Source: UBA5239 sp031548025 (GTDB lineage Bacteria > Verrucomicrobiota > Lentisphaeria > Victivallales > Victivallaceae). Taken from it: 64,000 nt of DNA. The translations under genes were made by a program, and so were the position numbers. The notes under the pieces were generated by a model, which ran no database searches, was not told where the DNA came from, and worked only from the letters and a program-made list of their open reading frames with translations. The stretch is from positions 18,590-82,589 of the forward strand of contig JAVBRM010000057.1 of the NCBI GenBank assembly GCA_031548025.1, read 5' to 3'. Positions 62,576 through 64,000 of this stretch are shown in pieces (position 1 is the first letter of the stretch; every line of letters begins with the position of its first letter).

Positions 62576-63769
62576 ATGAAGAAAATTGTGGTTTCGGCGG
62601 TCGGTTGTTCATTGGCGGATTACCTTTATACCAATGTCGATTTCGGCGGCGAGGCATTTGCCAAATACAAATCGCGCAAAGAAGGCGACGGCGGGCTCAA
62701 TCCCGGCCACCTGGTTTTCACCGAAGATCTGGAAAAATTCAGCGGCGTCAGTTACCGCAATATCACCCGTGAGCTCGGATTCGACCGTGAACCGGACGCT
62801 TTCAACCTCGGCGGTCCCTGTATTGTAGCGTTGATCAATGCCGCCCAGCTTACCAGTGGGCGCCAAGTCGAATTCGATTTCTACGGCGCGGTGGGCAACG
62901 ACAAAACCGCCGAGCGGATTTTCTCCATCATCCGCCAAACCCCGGTTAACATTGATAATTATGTCACCGTCGAAGGATTTTCACCTTTTTCGGATAGTAT
63001 CTCCGACCCCAAACATCATGATGGCAAAGGTGAACGTCTTTTCGTCAACAACATCGGTGCCGCCGGTAAATATACTCCCGATATGCTGGGAGATAAATTC
63101 TTCCAAGGCGACATCCTGTTTTTCGGCGCAACCGCACTGGTCCCGGAAATTCATGACCACCTGGGATATCTCCTGCAAAAGGGTCATGAGCTGGGCAAAA
63201 TCAACATGGTTACCACGGTATTCGACTTCCGCAATGAAAAAGCCCGGCCCGGCGAATGTTGGCCCCTGGGGCATTGTGACAAATGCTTCGCTTTAATCGA
63301 TTTGCTGGTCATGGATTGGGATGAAGCCATGAAGATCAGCGGTTGCAACAATATCGAAGACGCCACCAAATTCTACAGCGAAAAAGGCGTCGGCAGCTTC
63401 ATTATCACCCACGGCGCCAAAAACACCTATGCGTGGTCCAGCGGCAGACTTTTCAAGAAGCTTGACTTGACCGCGTTCCCGATTTGCGCGCTGGTCGATG
63501 AAGACCTGGCAGCCCATCCCGAACTGCGCGGCGACACCACCGGCTGCGGTGACAATTTCGCCGGTGGCGTTTTGACCTCACTGGTCACCAATCTCGCCGA
63601 CAAAAAGCCCGGCGAACTGGACCTGGTCGACGCCTGCGCCTGGGGCAGTGCTTCCGGCGGCTTCGCCTGTTTCAGCATCGGCGGAACCTATCTTGAAAAA
63701 GAACCCGGCGAAAAATTGCACAAGGTCGAACGTTATTACCAAAGCTACCTCAAGCAGATCGGCAAATAA
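62576..63769 (+). CDS. PfkB-family carbohydrate kinase
   Basis: I start this 397-residue protein at ATG 62576, behind AGGGTG; longer frames begin with TTG. It opens VVSAVGCSLADYLYTNVDF and carries NLGGPCIVAL (sugar-binding region) and DTTGCGDNFAGGVL near residue 320, the PfkB signature with the catalytic Asp of GxGD. VMDWDEAMKIS and IITHGAKNTYAW complete the kinase core. The sugar substrate is not clear (ribokinase/fructokinase group); the protein is about 80 residues longer than typical ribokinases. Confidence 0.88.
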   Translation: MKKIVVSAVGCSLADYLYTNVDFGGEAFAKYKSRKEGDGGLNPGHLVFTEDLEKFSGVSYRNITRELGFDREPDAFNLGGPCIVALINAAQLTSGRQVEFDFYGAVGNDKTAERIFSIIRQTPVNIDNYVTVEGFSPFSDSISDPKHHDGKGERLFVNNIGAAGKYTPDMLGDKFFQGDILFFGATALVPEIHDHLGYLLQKGHELGKINMVTTVFDFRNEKARPGECWPLGHCDKCFALIDLLVMDWDEAMKISGCNNIEDATKFYSEKGVGSFIITHGAKNTYAWSSGRLFKKLDLTAFPICALVDEDLAAHPELRGDTTGCGDNFAGGVLTSLVTNLADKKPGELDLVDACAWGSASGGFACFSIGGTYLEKEPGEKLHKVERYYQSYLKQIGK

Positions 63770-63801
63770 AGGGAAAAGAGAAAAGAGGCAAGAGAAAAGG
63801 G

Positions 63802-63824
63802 CCGGGAGGCGATTGACCTCCCGG
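63802..63824 (+). terminator. Hairpin downstream of the PfkB kinase gene
   Basis: CCGGGAGG (63802-63809) and CCTCCCGG (63817-63824) make a strong 8-bp GC-rich stem with a 7-base loop, 32 bases after the stop. No T-run follows on the plus strand, so it may act only as a transcript end stabiliser. Confidence 0.5.
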
Positions 63825-63882
63825 AATCTCAACTCTCAATAACAGAGTGCGGGATTATCGCAGAAAAGAGTATACTCCCCAT

Positions 63883-64000
63883 ACCAATTCACCAATTCAC
63901 CAATTCACCAATTCACCAATTCACCAATTCACCAATTCACCAATTCACCAATTCACCAATTCACCAATTCACCAATTCACCAATTCACCAATTCACCAAT
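63883..64000. repeat. 8-bp tandem satellite running off the window edge
   Basis: ACCAATTC is repeated without interruption from 63883 to the last base, almost 15 copies in 118 bases, and continues beyond the window. There is no open gene in it. Confidence 0.97.

Noticed and set aside
63883..64000. Octamer array as CRISPR or coding repeat
   Set aside because: There are no spacers, and an 8-bp unit does not keep one reading frame of sensible amino acids.

Overview
The window looks like a chromosomal segment of a Lentisphaerota (Victivallales-like) bacterium. I infer this from gene content: four DUF4838 proteins, four pilin-like proteins of the H-X9-DG type, four LacI-family regulators, DUF4091-like, GH20-like and GH39-like enzymes, and Gfo/Idh/MocA oxidoreductases, set among ordinary bacterial core genes. 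No sequence search was possible, so this is recognition, not proof. I saw no rRNA, tRNA, CRISPR array or transposase.

Layout. 1-1623: the tail of an amidohydrolase and a serine beta-lactamase-family hydrolase, both plus strand. 2048-14555: one 8-gene minus-strand operon (LacI, GH20-like, DUF4838, pseudopilin, DUF4838, SGNH esterase, Gfo/Idh/MocA, TIM-barrel hydrolase). It has a consensus promoter carrying an operator in its spacer, a second operator at the first start codon, and a terminator at its end. 14952-17696: SNF2/SWIM helicase. 17758-19029: SLC13/ArsB-type transporter. 19203-23558: core operon efp, epmA, an IMPase-like gene, rimO and pgsA. 23562-28603: second LacI/pseudopilin/DUF4838 operon, ending in an amidohydrolase. 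28714-29133: small lipoprotein. 29323-35677: third LacI/pseudopilin/DUF4838 operon, ending in a DUF4091-like enzyme and a terminator. 35852-38160: short alaS and a STAS protein. 38151-39091: DUF3791/DUF3990 toxin-antitoxin-like cassette. 39167-43046: acpS (minus), then fabF-like, rsmE and an M32 carboxypeptidase (plus). 43037-44080: glycosyltransferase. 44274-46804: GH39-like gene and divergent LacI, bounded by a 20-bp direct repeat that recurs at the 3' end of hrpA. 46799-52258: lipoprotein, phosphohexomutase and hrpA (minus). 52576-58962: a pseudopilin/CBM9-like/beta-propeller/Gfo-Idh-MocA group (plus). 58957-62432: dprA, aroB, lipoprotein and UPF0158 (minus). 62576-63769: PfkB kinase. An 8-bp satellite runs off the right edge.

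How it fits together. Most of the accessory DNA is repeated variations of one plan: a LacI regulator, a pilin-like protein with a hydrophobic N-terminal helix, a large exported DUF4838 protein, then finishing enzymes (esterase, oxidoreductase, amidohydrolase, hexosaminidase-like). I infer glycan-harvesting loci that differ from the SusCD type of Bacteroidetes. The substrates cannot be read from sequence. The most striking non-coding signals are a textbook intrinsic terminator buried in the start of the epmA coding sequence just after efp, and consensus sigma70 promoters in front of three LacI genes, two of them with perfect palindromic operators.
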